From Clostridiales bacterium (GTDB lineage Bacteria > Bacillota > Clostridia > Christensenellales > Aristaeellaceae), in assembly GCA_015056365.1 (NCBI GenBank), contig SVGM01000005.1:1-64000 (forward strand): a stretch of DNA of 64,000 nucleotides, in the 5' to 3' direction. Position 1 is the stretch's first letter; every line of letters starts with the position of its first letter. Positions 47,264 to 56,740 of the stretch are shown piece after piece. The notes below the pieces were generated by a model, which worked only from the letters and a program-made list of their open reading frames with translations, ran no database searches and was not told the DNA's origin. Both the position numbers and the translations under genes were made by a program.

Positions 47264-48298
47264 TCATTCCTTTCTTTTCGGGCTTTCCAGAACCACAGCA
47301 TGCGCAATACCAGGGATGCTTTCGCCCTGCTGGCTGCTGGTCAGGCTCATCAGTGCGCCGGTGGACATAAAAATGATCCGTTCCAGCTCACCGCTTTCCA
47401 GGCGGGGCAGCAAATGAGCATTCAGCACCGTAGCGCTGCATCCGCAGCCGCTGCCGCCAGCGTGGGTGTCCTGCGCGTCATCGTAGATCATCAGGCCGCA
47501 GTCCCGGTATTTGTCCTGCGGAAGCGGCATTCGCTGCTCCCGCATCAACTGCATCAGCAGATCATGTCCCACCTGTCCCAGGTCGCCGGTCACGATCAGG
47601 TCATAATCCGCCGGGGTGGTGTGCGTATCATCAAACAGCGAAAGCAGTGTGTCTGCGGCTGCCGGAGCCATTGCCGCACCCATATTATTGGCGTCCGTCA
47701 CCCCCAGATCCACCACCCGGCCCATACACACCTGACTCAGCCGCGCCATGGGCGGTTTCCTGGGCGACAGGCTGAGCACAGTGGCTCCTGCGCCCGTAAC
47801 GGTCCACTGCGCCGTGGGGGTACGCTGATTTCCGAATTCCAGAGGAAAACGATACTGACGCTCTGCCGTACAAAAGTGGCTGCTGGCAGCGCAAACCACC
47901 TGGCTGGCGTGCTCGCCGTCCAATAGCATCGCGCCCAGAGACAGGCTCTCGCTCATGGTGGAGCAGGCGCCGTAGAGACCGATGAAGGGAATCCCCAATT
48001 CTCGTGCCGAGAAGGATGCGGTGATGATCTGGTTGAGCAGATCGCCGCCCAGAAGAAACTGGATCTCGCTCTCCTTCATCCCCGCTTTTTCAATGGCCTT
48101 GCGAATAGCGTCCAAATAAAGCTGTTTCTCTGCTTGTTCAAAGCTTTGCTGACCATATAGCTCATCCTGGGTCACAAAATCAAAGCTTTCCCCCAGCGGG
48201 CCTTCCCCTTCTTTTTTGCCCACATAGGCCGCGCCAGCGCACAGGGCCGGCCTCAGCGGAAGGGCAATCGTTTGTTGTCCAATTCGTTTCAGCGCCAT
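47264..48298 (-). CDS. spoVAD: Stage V sporulation protein AD
   Basis: Thiolase-like; GKKEGEGPLGESFDFVTQDELYGQQSFEQAEKQL; IGLYGACSTMSESLSLG. Confidence 0.97.
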   Translation of the reverse strand: MALKRIGQQTIALPLRPALCAGAAYVGKKEGEGPLGESFDFVTQDELYGQQSFEQAEKQLYLDAIRKAIEKAGMKESEIQFLLGGDLLNQIITASFSARELGIPFIGLYGACSTMSESLSLGAMLLDGEHASQVVCAASSHFCTAERQYRFPLEFGNQRTPTAQWTVTGAGATVLSLSPRKPPMARLSQVCMGRVVDLGVTDANNMGAAMAPAAADTLLSLFDDTHTTPADYDLIVTGDLGQVGHDLLMQLMREQRMPLPQDKYRDCGLMIYDDAQDTHAGGSGCGCSATVLNAHLLPRLESGELERIIFMSTGALMSLTSSQQGESIPGIAHAVVLESPKRKE

Positions 48299-48313
48299 AT
48301 TCAGCCTCCCGTA

Positions 48314-48796
48314 TCAATGAAAAAGAATGGCGTAGATCAATCCCACCAGCACCGAGGCGCCGATCCCGTAAACCAGCACCGGGCCCGCTATGGTAAACAG
48401 CTTTGCGCCAAGACCCAGCACCAGGCCCTCGCGGCGAAACTCCAGCGCAGGCGACACCATGGCATTGGCAAATCCGCTGATGGGCACAAAAGAACCTGCG
48501 CCGGCATATTTTCCGATCTTGTCAAAAACGCCGATACCCGTCAGCAAAGCCGTCAGGAACACCAGAACGATCGCCGCCAGACTGTATCCGTCCGTAGTGG
48601 ACAGTTTCAGAAATGCAACGCCGGCGTCTGCAATCGCTTGCCCCAGCACACAGATCAGGCCGCCCACCCAAAAGGCGCGGAGCAGACCGCTGCCCAGTTT
48701 GCTGGGCGGCGAAAGTTTTTCTGTCAGGTAATTGTAATGCTGCGGGTCAGTGTGAATACGTTGTCGATTCACCGTTTTTTCCCCCTTTCGGTTCAT
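48314..48796 (-). CDS. spoVAC: Stage V sporulation protein AC (start may be GTG at 48772)
   Basis: Gene order AC-AD-AE; GGLICVLGQAIADAGVAFLKLSTTDGYSLAAIVLVFLTALLTGIGVFDKIGKYAGAGSFVPISGFANAM. Confidence 0.95.
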   Translation of the reverse strand: MNRKGEKTVNRQRIHTDPQHYNYLTEKLSPPSKLGSGLLRAFWVGGLICVLGQAIADAGVAFLKLSTTDGYSLAAIVLVFLTALLTGIGVFDKIGKYAGAGSFVPISGFANAMVSPALEFRREGLVLGLGAKLFTIAGPVLVYGIGASVLVGLIYAILFH

Positions 48797-48935
48797 GACA
48801 TACCCCCATGGCGGCGGCCGGTCTCTCCTGATGACCGGTACAAGCGGTTTTCAAATAGATCTCCCTCTCCCCTGGGGAGGGATGGTATTCCAGGTCCGCA
48901 GGCATCAGCTGCTGACGCGCATTGTCCATCGCCAT
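48747..48935 (-). CDS. Small ORF (62 aa) at the head of the spoVA operon
   Basis: RBS-like AGAAAGGAAGGCG before ATG; MAMDNARQQLMPADLEYHPSPGEREIYLKTACTGHQERP; overlaps spoVAC start. Confidence 0.35.
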   Translation of the reverse strand: MAMDNARQQLMPADLEYHPSPGEREIYLKTACTGHQERPAAAMGVCHEPKGGKNGESTTYSH

Positions 48936-48960
48936 CGCCTTCCTTTCTCTGAGACGTAGT

Positions 48961-48990
48961 CAGTATGCCTTCAGGCCGGGAAAACTATGC
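48961..48990 (-). promoter_or_regulatory. Forespore (sigma-G)-like promoter of spoVA operon
   Basis: Minus strand GCATA-N18-CATACTG. Confidence 0.5.
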
Positions 48991-49060
48991 AGCTGCAGCG
49001 GCGCTGCTGGATGCGTCGCTTTTTTACGGAAGGATTTGCACAAAAAAGTTCCTCTTTGTC

Positions 49061-49089
49061 TTGACAACAAAGCCTGCGTTGGCTATACT
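49061..49089 (+). promoter_or_regulatory. Sigma-A promoter of rpmH
   Basis: TTGACA-N17-TATACT. Confidence 0.8.
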
Positions 49090-49174
49090 AATGTGGTTGC
49101 TTTGTGGTATTCTGCGCGTTGCGTCTGCACACGCGCAACGCCATACATACTGTCATTAACAAGGAGTGTTCGCG

Positions 49175-49309
49175 ATGTTCCGTACTTACCAGCCCAAGAA
49201 GCGTCAGCGCAGCAAGGTGCATGGCTTCCGTGCCCGCATGTCCACCAAGAATGGCCGCCGTGTGTTGGCCGCCCGTCGCCGTCGTGGCCGTAAGGTGCTC
49301 AGCGCCTGA
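49175..49309 (+). CDS. rpmH: 50S ribosomal protein L34 (too short for the ORF track)
   Basis: [53 protein letters not shown]. Confidence 0.98.
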   Translation: MFRTYQPKKRQRSKVHGFRARMSTKNGRRVLAARRRRGRKVLSA

Positions 49310-49439
49310 TTTGGCTCGGTTGGCAGGATATGCAGAAGAAAATCGCAAAAGCCCGCCCCATTTCTAGCTATCGGGTGAAGTGGGTACGGGCTTTTACGAT
49401 ATATGGCGGTACATCCGCCAGAAAGGACGATGGCACAGC

Positions 49440-49778
49440 GTGCAAAGACAGCATCGATTGGGCGCAAACCGGCAGTTTACCTATGTGTACCGCCGTGGAA
49501 AACGCGCCTCCTGCCGTGACCTGACACTGCTGTACGTCCGCAACAACCAAAAAAAAGTCGGTTTTTCCGTAAGCAAAAAGGTAGGCATTGCCGTGGTGCG
49601 CAACCGTACCAAGCGTCGCCTGCGCGAATGTGTACGCCCGCTTCTGCCCAGTATGCGGAACGGTCTGTATGTGTTTATCGCGCGCCCTTGTGCTGCGGAG
49701 CGTACTGTTGCGGAATTGGGTAAGCAAGTCGCTTCCCTTTTGAAAAAGCTGGAATCCCAGCCCAAGCGTAAGCCATGA
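49440..49778 (+). CDS. rnpA: Ribonuclease P protein component (GTG start inferred)
   Basis: [30 protein letters not shown] motif; between rpmH and yidD. Confidence 0.95.
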   Translation: MQRQHRLGANRQFTYVYRRGKRASCRDLTLLYVRNNQKKVGFSVSKKVGIAVVRNRTKRRLRECVRPLLPSMRNGLYVFIARPCAAERTVAELGKQVASLLKKLESQPKRKP

Positions 49779-50014
49779 AAAACGTTCTGCTATCCATCAT
49801 CCGCTTTTACCAACGGCACATCAGCCCCCATACGCCGCCCAGTTGCCGTTTTCAGCCCACGTGTTCCGAGTATGCCAAGGTTGCCATTGAGCGCTACGGC
49901 GCCTTGCGCGGCAGCTGGCTGGCGCTGAAACGCATCCTCCGCTGCAATCCGTTTTGCAAAGGCGGCTATGATCCGGTGCCGGAGGACGCTTCCACATCAT
50001 TAAGGAGGGAATAA
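49775..50014 (+). CDS. yidD: Membrane protein insertion efficiency factor YidD
   Basis: [61 protein letters not shown]. Confidence 0.97.
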   Translation: MKNVLLSIIRFYQRHISPHTPPSCRFQPTCSEYAKVAIERYGALRGSWLALKRILRCNPFCKGGYDPVPEDASTSLRRE

Positions 50015-50020
50015 AGCCCG

Positions 50021-51001
50021 ATGACTGACTTTTTGGCCAATATCATTCTTGGTATCAACAGCCTGGTTCACAACTACGGCTGGTCAATGGTCATTTTCAC
50101 CATTCTGATCAAACTGCTGATTTCTCCGCTGGATTACAAGAGCCGCAAGGGCATGCGCCGCACCACGGCGATCCAGCCTGAAATGGCCAAGCTGCAAAAG
50201 AAATATGCCAACGACAAGGACAAGCTTAACCAGAAGATGGCCGAGCTGTATCGCAAGGAGGGCGTCAACCCCATGAGCGGCTGTCTGCCCCTGCTGATCT
50301 CCATGCCGTTGCTTTTCATCATGTTCGCCGCCATGCGTTCCGTTGCCAATACCGAACTGGCCAAGCAGGCCATCAATCTGCTGGTTGGCGGCGTACAGAC
50401 CAACGAAACCTGGCTGTGGATCAAGAACATCTGGATGCCCGACAGCCCCTTCTATGGCGTAATCGTCGACCAGAACAACCTGCGGATGATCCCCGCTGAC
50501 ATCTGGGCCAAAGTATTCGCTACCCTGACGCCTGAAACCGTCTCCAGCCTGGCCGCACTGGGCGTTGACGCCAGCAACATTTCTGGCACGACCCTCTTCC
50601 CCCTGCTCCAGCAGACCCAGGCCTACGCTGCTGAAACCATGCTGTGGCCCGTGCTGCCCAAGATGAACCTGCTGCTGACGCAGCTGGACATTTACGCAAA
50701 ACCCAATGGCTGGTTTATCCTGCCCATTCTCGCCTGCGTCACGCAGCTGCTGATGACCGCTACCCAGCCCCAGCAGCCCCAGGCGGAAGGCCAGCAGGGC
50801 ACCGGCAAGTTCATGAAATACTTCTTCCCGATTTTCTCGCTGTTCATCTGCTCCAGCTACAATGCCGCTTTCGCCCTGTACTGGGTCGTGTCCAACGTTT
50901 TTGCCTGGGTGGAAAGCCTTGTATTCAACCTGATGTTTGAGGCGCAGGATCGAGCTGCCAGAACGGGCAAGGGTGTCAAAGAGGAGGACAGCATCAAATG
51001 A
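50021..51001 (+). CDS. yidC: Membrane protein insertase YidC
   Basis: Oxa1/YidC core; LISPLDYKSRKGMRRTTAIQPEMAKLQKKYANDKDKLNQKMAELYRKEGVNPMSGCLPLL. Confidence 0.97.
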   Translation: MTDFLANIILGINSLVHNYGWSMVIFTILIKLLISPLDYKSRKGMRRTTAIQPEMAKLQKKYANDKDKLNQKMAELYRKEGVNPMSGCLPLLISMPLLFIMFAAMRSVANTELAKQAINLLVGGVQTNETWLWIKNIWMPDSPFYGVIVDQNNLRMIPADIWAKVFATLTPETVSSLAALGVDASNISGTTLFPLLQQTQAYAAETMLWPVLPKMNLLLTQLDIYAKPNGWFILPILACVTQLLMTATQPQQPQAEGQQGTGKFMKYFFPIFSLFICSSYNAAFALYWVVSNVFAWVESLVFNLMFEAQDRAARTGKGVKEEDSIK

Positions 51002-51864
51002 AATCCGTTGAATCCAAAGCTAAGACGATGGAGGAAGCCATCTCTCTGGGTCTGGAAAAGCTGGGCGTCAGCTTCGAAGACGTTCGCATCGACATTCTGG
51101 ACGAAGGCAGCAAGGGCTTCCTGGGCATCATCGGTGCCAAGCCTGTGACGGTTCGTCTCACTGTGAAGGACGATTTTGAGGAAACTGACGTCCTCAAGGC
51201 CGTTGGTCTGACTCAGGATCTGGAACCCGCCAAGGAAACCGTGAAGCAGAAGGCTGAAAAGGCCAAGAGCAAGGTGAAGGGCGAAGCGAAAAACGCCAAG
51301 CCCGCCAAGAGCGAAAACGCCCCCAAGAAGGCTGAAAAGCCCGCCGAACCCGCTCCCAAGAAGGAAAAAGCTCAGTCTGCCGCGCAGGAGACTGTCAAGC
51401 CCGTTGCCTCTGATGACGGTGCCGACGCCCGTGCTGTGGAGTTCCTGGCCAATGTGACCAAGCTGATGGGCGTTGAAGTGACCATCAACCCCCGGCGCGA
51501 TGAAGAGGGCAACCTGCGTGTGGACATGCACGGCGATACTCTGGGCATCCTCATTGGCCGCCGCGGCGAGACCCTGGACGCTCTGCAGTATCTGACCAGC
51601 CTCTACGTCAACCGTGGTCAGGAAAACTACGTGCGTGTCACCCTTGATACGGAAAACTACCGCGCTAAGCGTGAAGAAGCCCTGACCCGCCTGGCCAACC
51701 GCATGGCCAACCGCGCCGTGAAGACCGGCCGCAAGGTGGTCATGGAGCCCATGAATCCCTACGAGCGCCGCATCCTGCACAGCGCGCTGCAGGGTAACGA
51801 CGCTGTCACCACCCACAGCGAGGGCGACGAGCCCAACCGTCACGTGGTGATCACCCTTAAGTGA
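50998..51864 (+). CDS. jag: RNA-binding protein Jag/KhpB (Jag-N, KH, R3H)
   Basis: GSKGFLGIIGAKPVTVRL; GILIGRRGETLDALQYLTSLYVN; MNPYERRILHSALQG. Confidence 0.96.
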   Translation: MKSVESKAKTMEEAISLGLEKLGVSFEDVRIDILDEGSKGFLGIIGAKPVTVRLTVKDDFEETDVLKAVGLTQDLEPAKETVKQKAEKAKSKVKGEAKNAKPAKSENAPKKAEKPAEPAPKKEKAQSAAQETVKPVASDDGADARAVEFLANVTKLMGVEVTINPRRDEEGNLRVDMHGDTLGILIGRRGETLDALQYLTSLYVNRGQENYVRVTLDTENYRAKREEALTRLANRMANRAVKTGRKVVMEPMNPYERRILHSALQGNDAVTTHSEGDEPNRHVVITLK

Positions 51865-51870
51865 TTTTTC

Positions 51871-51904
51871 AACAGTCAGCAGTTCTTTCTGCTGGCTGTT
51901 TTTT
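51871..51904 (+). terminator. Terminator of rpmH-jag operon
   Basis: AACAGTCAGCAG-TTCTTT-CTGCTGGCTGTT-TTTT. Confidence 0.85.
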
Positions 51905-52163
51905 GTTTCGTCCATTCCCCTATTTACACAACGCTTTCTCTGAAACCCAGCTCAGAAAAACTGACATGAAGAAACAAAGTACTCAGTACTGCAGCCGCTG
52001 ACCACGCTTGTTGTGCTGATTGTCATCTCCGGGGTTGATCTGACCTGTTTTGTTCACGACAGGGTTCTCCTGAGGCCAGCACGACAGCCGAATATGCCGG
52101 TTCATATTCATCGTGCGGACGGCATAACCTGCCCCATCCGCACTTTTCATGGGAGGATCTCCA

Positions 52164-52988
52164 ATGAGTTCGTTTGTCTTTCGATTGCTGGCTGGTTTTC
52201 TCATCGGTGTAGGCTGTATCCTGCCAGGGGTCAGCGGCGGAGTGATGGCTGTTTCCTTCGGTCTCTACCGTCCTATGCTCGACGCTGCCACTGGCTTTTT
52301 CCGTGACATACGAAAACATGCTGTTTTTTTGTTTCCGTTGGTTGTAGGCGGCGGGCTGGGCGTGCTGATCTGCGCGGGCGGCCTGGATTATGCTATGAGC
52401 CACTGGGAAGACGCCATGTTGTTTCTCTTCGTGGGACTGATTCTGGGCAATTTTCCGGATCTGTTCAAAAACGCGCTGTCTTCTGATCCTTTTCGTCCCC
52501 GATTTCTGTTGGCTTTACTGCCTGGGGCAGTGCTCCTGCTGGCGATGGCAGCAGCCGGCACAGCCCTCCAGCGGGATCAGCTGGTATGGTACGAGCTGCT
52601 GCTTGCCGGTGGACTGTATGCACTGGGCACGGTATTTCCTGGGCTGTCCGCGTCCTTTCTGCTGATCCAGCTGGGATGGTATCAGCCTTGTCTGACCTTA
52701 TTCTCTACCCTTCCCCTGCCCCAGTTCGCACTGTTTGGCACAGGTTTTGTACTGACCATCCTGGCAACGCTCAATGGCGTGAAGTGGCTTTTTGATCACT
52801 ACCACGGCTATGCTTCCTTCGGGGTGATCGGACTGCTGCTGGCATCCGTTCTGCCTGCCATCCCCATTCCGAAGGAGGACGCAAGCTTCTGGATCGATCT
52901 ACTGATGCTGGTGATGGGCACGGTGATTTCCCTTTCCATGAGCAGGCTCAGTCAGCACATCGGCGAAGAAAACAGAAAAAAGACGTGA
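52164..52988 (+). CDS. DUF368 family membrane protein
   Basis: GFLIGVGCILPGVSGGVMAVSFGLYRPMLDA; LVGLILGNFPDLFKNA-type sequence. Confidence 0.9.
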   Translation: MSSFVFRLLAGFLIGVGCILPGVSGGVMAVSFGLYRPMLDAATGFFRDIRKHAVFLFPLVVGGGLGVLICAGGLDYAMSHWEDAMLFLFVGLILGNFPDLFKNALSSDPFRPRFLLALLPGAVLLLAMAAAGTALQRDQLVWYELLLAGGLYALGTVFPGLSASFLLIQLGWYQPCLTLFSTLPLPQFALFGTGFVLTILATLNGVKWLFDHYHGYASFGVIGLLLASVLPAIPIPKEDASFWIDLLMLVMGTVISLSMSRLSQHIGEENRKKT

Positions 52989-53015
52989 ACTGCCGCTGCA
53001 GGTCACGTCTTTTTT
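52976..53015. terminator. Bidirectional terminator between convergent genes
   Basis: AAAAAGACGTGA-loop-TCACGTCTTTTT. Confidence 0.85.
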
Positions 53016-53018
53016 GAT

Positions 53019-56000
53019 TCAGTTGAAGAACAATGCGCGGATATCCTCTTCGCTCAGGCTGCTCAGGGCTGTTTCGCCCGCAATGACCACCCTGTCAAAG
53101 ATGGCGCGCTTGCGCTTGCTCAGGTCGGTCACCTTCTCCTCAATGGTGCCCTGAGCGATCAGCTTAAACACGTTCACATCGTGCGTCTGACCGATGCGGT
53201 GTGCGCGATCCGTCGCCTGATCCTCTGCTGCGGGATTCCACCACGGATCGTAATGGATCACCAGATCCGCGCCGGTTAAGTTCAGTCCCGTGCCGCCTGC
53301 CTTGAGGGAAATCAGGAACACGTCGCCCTCACCGCCATTAAAGCGGTCGCAAAGTTGCTGACGCATCTCCGGTTTGGTATCACCGTCCAGGTACAGTGCC
53401 TGAACGCCCTCTCTGGCCAGCCGCTTTTTGATGATCTGCAGCATCCCCACAAACTGGGAAAACACCAGCATGCGCCTGCCGGAAGCGATGGCGTTATGCA
53501 CTGTCTGAACCAACAGTTCCAGCTTGCCGCTGGTACCCTCGTAATTGTCCAGGAACAGCCTGGGATGGCAGCATACCTGCCGCAGCTTGAGAAGCACGCT
53601 GAGCACCTGCATCCGTGCCCGGGGCAGAGAACCATCTTCCAGCGCCTGTCCGACATGCTCGCGCAGGGAGAACAGCAGGCTGTTGTACACCCGCTCTTGC
53701 TCCGGCGGCATGGCTGCGTAGAGGTACTGCTCGTGCTTTTTGGGCAGGTCGGCAAGCACTTCGCTCTTGAGGCGGCGCATCAGGAAGGGACGAATCCTCT
53801 CCCGAAGTTCCTCTGCGCGTTCGCCGCCGCCATAACGGCGCAGGAAGGAACCCTGCGTACCCAAATAACCCGGCAGGACGAAATCGAAAATGGACCACAG
53901 TTCACCGGTATGGTTCTCCATGGGCGTACCGGTCAGAGCGATGCGCACCTCGGCATCCAGTTCCTTGGCAGCGATCGCGCCCCGGCTCTGCGCGTTCTTG
54001 ACGGACTGTGCCTCGTCCAGCACGGCAAACCGCAGCGGGATATCCCTAAGGAACTCGATGTCCCGACGAAGCAGCGGATAGCTGATCAGCAGCACATCCA
54101 CATCGTCCGCTTCCTTCACCTCCGCGATCACGCGCCGACGTTCCTCCCGCTGGCCCGTGATAACCCGAACAATCAGGCTGTCGTCAAAGCGTTTCAATTC
54201 TGCCAGCCAATGATAGGTCAGCGATGTGGGGGTAACGATGATATTCTTTTTCACGCCGTCCTTGCGCTTGGATGCGGACAAGGCGGCTATCACCTGCAGC
54301 GTCTTGCCAAGACCCATTTCGTCCGCCAGAATGCCGCCCATATGGGTTTCATACAAGGACAACAGCCATCCGCTGCCGCGCTGCTGATAAGGCGCAAGCT
54401 TCTTACGCAATTTGGAGGGCATAAAACTCAGGTCGCTCTGCTGCGCAAGGGCGTCAATGGCGTGCTCTGCCTCCGCATCGGCTTCCGTTTTCGCGCCTGC
54501 CATACGCAGCATGCTCACCATGTATCCTGCACGGTAAGCGCCGAAGCTCAGCTCCCGTGCGTCATCCTGAGCGCCCGGATCATCCAGCGATGCAGCATCC
54601 AAAAGCTCCTGCACCACCGGCGCCAGGCCCATCATGTCGCGCACATCCAAAAACTCGCCGGTTTTCAAGCGCACATACTGCTGCCGCTGGGCAACCGCTT
54701 TGAGAATGGGTAGCAGTTCCGGCGCTGCCTCTCCGCTTTCCTCCAGCAGGGAAAATACCAGCCGGCCGCCGCGCATCCGGAAAGAGGCCTTCGCAGAAAA
54801 ACGGCGAGGCTTGACCCGTTCAAATGCCTGAGAGGCGTACACTTCGCAGTGCTTACTCAGTTCAGTGACGCCCTGGGTGCAGAATTTCAGAATATCCTGG
54901 GTACGGCGCAGCAGGATCCTGCCACCGCGCACCACAAAACCAGCGTCAGAAAACATATCCAGCAGCGCGCTCTCGGCACGGCCATCCCGAAGGAGCAGAC
55001 GATTGTCCTGCTGTTGCTCTAATGCAGTCTCCTCTTCACCCTCTGGCGCTCCAAAGGGATGGATGATCGCCTTTCCGTAATGGAATTCCACCCGGGCGAC
55101 CACATAGCTGCCCATCAAATCCAAATACACCACGGGATGGAAGGGCTCGATGATCAAGCGGGCGCGAAGCTCCGGTGAGGTGACCACCGTACCAATCGCC
55201 GAAAGCGTAGGCAGCAGCATGGCCAGCGCATCCTCTGCTTCACGGGCGGGATAGCAGAACCGCATGCCTTCGCTGAGCAGTAGGCTGCACAGACGTGCCT
55301 GCACCCCATGCAAATGAATAATACAGTCTTCGCCCAGAACATAGCGTCCATCCGGCGTGATCAACCGCAGTTGTTCCGTTCCCTCCACCGTAACGCTGAC
55401 CTCGCCCTGCGCCATAGAAACTGTAAAACACAGTGGCAGTTCTACCCTGCGGATGCCCTTCTGGGTCACCTTTCGGTCGCTGAAAATCATGATAAACTCG
55501 TGGTTTTCCAAGTAGCGGAAGACACTGAGCAAAAACGCGCCGCTCAGCAGGATAAAGCGTCCGTCCGTTGGCAGCGTCGCCGTGACGGGCTCCGTCGCAC
55601 CGAAACGGTGGCGGTCTTCCCATTGTTCCATCGTTTCTGCCTTCAGCGGCACAAAACCCATCAACAGCGCGATAAGGCGCTCATCCTCCTTGGAAAAGCG
55701 CATGGTGGCAGGATTATAGGTGAATTTCTCGGACAGTTTCAGCGGCGCGCCTACCTTGTAGCAGGTGAGCAAATCAGCTATGCTGCGCACCACGTACTGC
55801 CGCTCCTGGCCGGCAGACAGGCCAAGGCCAATCCGCCCATCCTCATAGATGCGCAGATTCGCCACCAGGCGAATGTTTTCCACGCCCGGAGCAGCCAGAT
55901 TCATCAGGCTCATCACCCGCTGACCCAGTTCCATTTCGCCCTCATGGACAAAATGTTCCAGTCTGCCGTCGCTCTCCGCCATCAGCAGCGCGGCTACCAG

Positions 56001-56204
56001 GTGTTCACAACCGCCTGCTTTGCCGCAACTGCATTGCGCCTCTCCCCGGTGGTCAAAGCTGACCACACAATGAGGTGTTCCGCCCACGTCGTAGCACAGC
56101 CTGTCCCCATTGCGAACAGACGCCGCCACAAGGCCGCGACGATACAGCTTTTCCCCCAGCTCAAAAACCTCAGTATCTGCCCGAAGCGCATCGATGGAAT
56201 ACAT
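53019..56204 (-). CDS. SNF2 family DEAD/DEAH helicase with N-terminal SWIM zinc finger
   Basis: SWIM CSCGKAGGCEHLVAALL; GGILADEMGLGKTLQVIAAL; AVLDEAQSVKN; DPWWNPAAEDQATDRAHRIGQ. Confidence 0.96.
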   Translation of the reverse strand: MYSIDALRADTEVFELGEKLYRRGLVAASVRNGDRLCYDVGGTPHCVVSFDHRGEAQCSCGKAGGCEHLVAALLMAESDGRLEHFVHEGEMELGQRVMSLMNLAAPGVENIRLVANLRIYEDGRIGLGLSAGQERQYVVRSIADLLTCYKVGAPLKLSEKFTYNPATMRFSKEDERLIALLMGFVPLKAETMEQWEDRHRFGATEPVTATLPTDGRFILLSGAFLLSVFRYLENHEFIMIFSDRKVTQKGIRRVELPLCFTVSMAQGEVSVTVEGTEQLRLITPDGRYVLGEDCIIHLHGVQARLCSLLLSEGMRFCYPAREAEDALAMLLPTLSAIGTVVTSPELRARLIIEPFHPVVYLDLMGSYVVARVEFHYGKAIIHPFGAPEGEEETALEQQQDNRLLLRDGRAESALLDMFSDAGFVVRGGRILLRRTQDILKFCTQGVTELSKHCEVYASQAFERVKPRRFSAKASFRMRGGRLVFSLLEESGEAAPELLPILKAVAQRQQYVRLKTGEFLDVRDMMGLAPVVQELLDAASLDDPGAQDDARELSFGAYRAGYMVSMLRMAGAKTEADAEAEHAIDALAQQSDLSFMPSKLRKKLAPYQQRGSGWLLSLYETHMGGILADEMGLGKTLQVIAALSASKRKDGVKKNIIVTPTSLTYHWLAELKRFDDSLIVRVITGQREERRRVIAEVKEADDVDVLLISYPLLRRDIEFLRDIPLRFAVLDEAQSVKNAQSRGAIAAKELDAEVRIALTGTPMENHTGELWSIFDFVLPGYLGTQGSFLRRYGGGERAEELRERIRPFLMRRLKSEVLADLPKKHEQYLYAAMPPEQERVYNSLLFSLREHVGQALEDGSLPRARMQVLSVLLKLRQVCCHPRLFLDNYEGTSGKLELLVQTVHNAIASGRRMLVFSQFVGMLQIIKKRLAREGVQALYLDGDTKPEMRQQLCDRFNGGEGDVFLISLKAGGTGLNLTGADLVIHYDPWWNPAAEDQATDRAHRIGQTHDVNVFKLIAQGTIEEKVTDLSKRKRAIFDRVVIAGETALSSLSEEDIRALFFN

Positions 56205-56321
56205 ACGGATCCTCCCGTAAAAACCTTAGTCTGTATAACTTCTGCTTTCTTCGTTCGCTTTCCTGCTCTCTTTCCAAATTTGTCCAAGAAAAAAAGGCGT
56301 ATTTTCCCCACCCATTGTGGC

Positions 56322-56350
56322 ATACTACCATCGAAACGGTGATCAGGCAA
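56322..56350 (-). promoter_or_regulatory. Sigma-A-like promoter of SNF2 gene
   Basis: Minus strand TTGCCT-N17-TAGTAT. Confidence 0.45.
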
Positions 56351-56658
56351 ACGGCCGAAAGAAACGCGCAATAGGCGTTTTGGACGCAAAGCGCCGGGTT
56401 CTATGCGGGGCGCATAGAATTGTGGAAGATGTGAGATGTAGAGCAGATAGAGCGTGTTGATTTCCTCAAGCATCGTTGCTGCCGAGAAGACGCAGAGCTT
56501 TCGATGGTCGCCGCTTCAACAGGGAGCTGCAATCCATAGGCGGAGTCTCTTCCCAAAGTATCGCGCATCGGGGAAGTTGAAGGCAAGCGGAACTTTTTCC
56601 GCGCCGGGACCGTCATGGTGCAGCTCCCTCTTTGCTGGAATCGTTTCAATATCCAAAG

Positions 56659-56697
56659 TAATCATCCCGGCTGAGAAAAACCTCTGCCGGGATGATT
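56659..56697 (-). terminator. Terminator downstream of ABC exporter genes
   Basis: AATCATCCCGGC-loop-GCCGGGATGATT. Confidence 0.7.
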
Positions 56698-56740
56698 GTG
56701 TGTACCATATCATTTTTGAGCCTGTGGCAATCCCATTTCA

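Noticed and set aside
48990-49174. Looked for DnaA boxes/oriC upstream of rpmH
   Set aside because: No cluster of TTATNCACA-like boxes visible; only a standard sigma-A promoter for rpmH.
56341-56420. Plus-strand sequence AGGCAAAC...GAAAG...GGACGCAAAGC followed by TTCTATGCG-GGG-CGCATAGAA resembles conserved parts of the c-di-GMP-I (GEMM) riboswitch
   Set aside because: The 3' P1 strand (GGUUGCC-like) is missing, P2 geometry does not fit, no plus-strand gene follows, and AGGCAA coincides with the minus-strand -35 of the SNF2 promoter. Probably chance; an Infernal scan would settle it.
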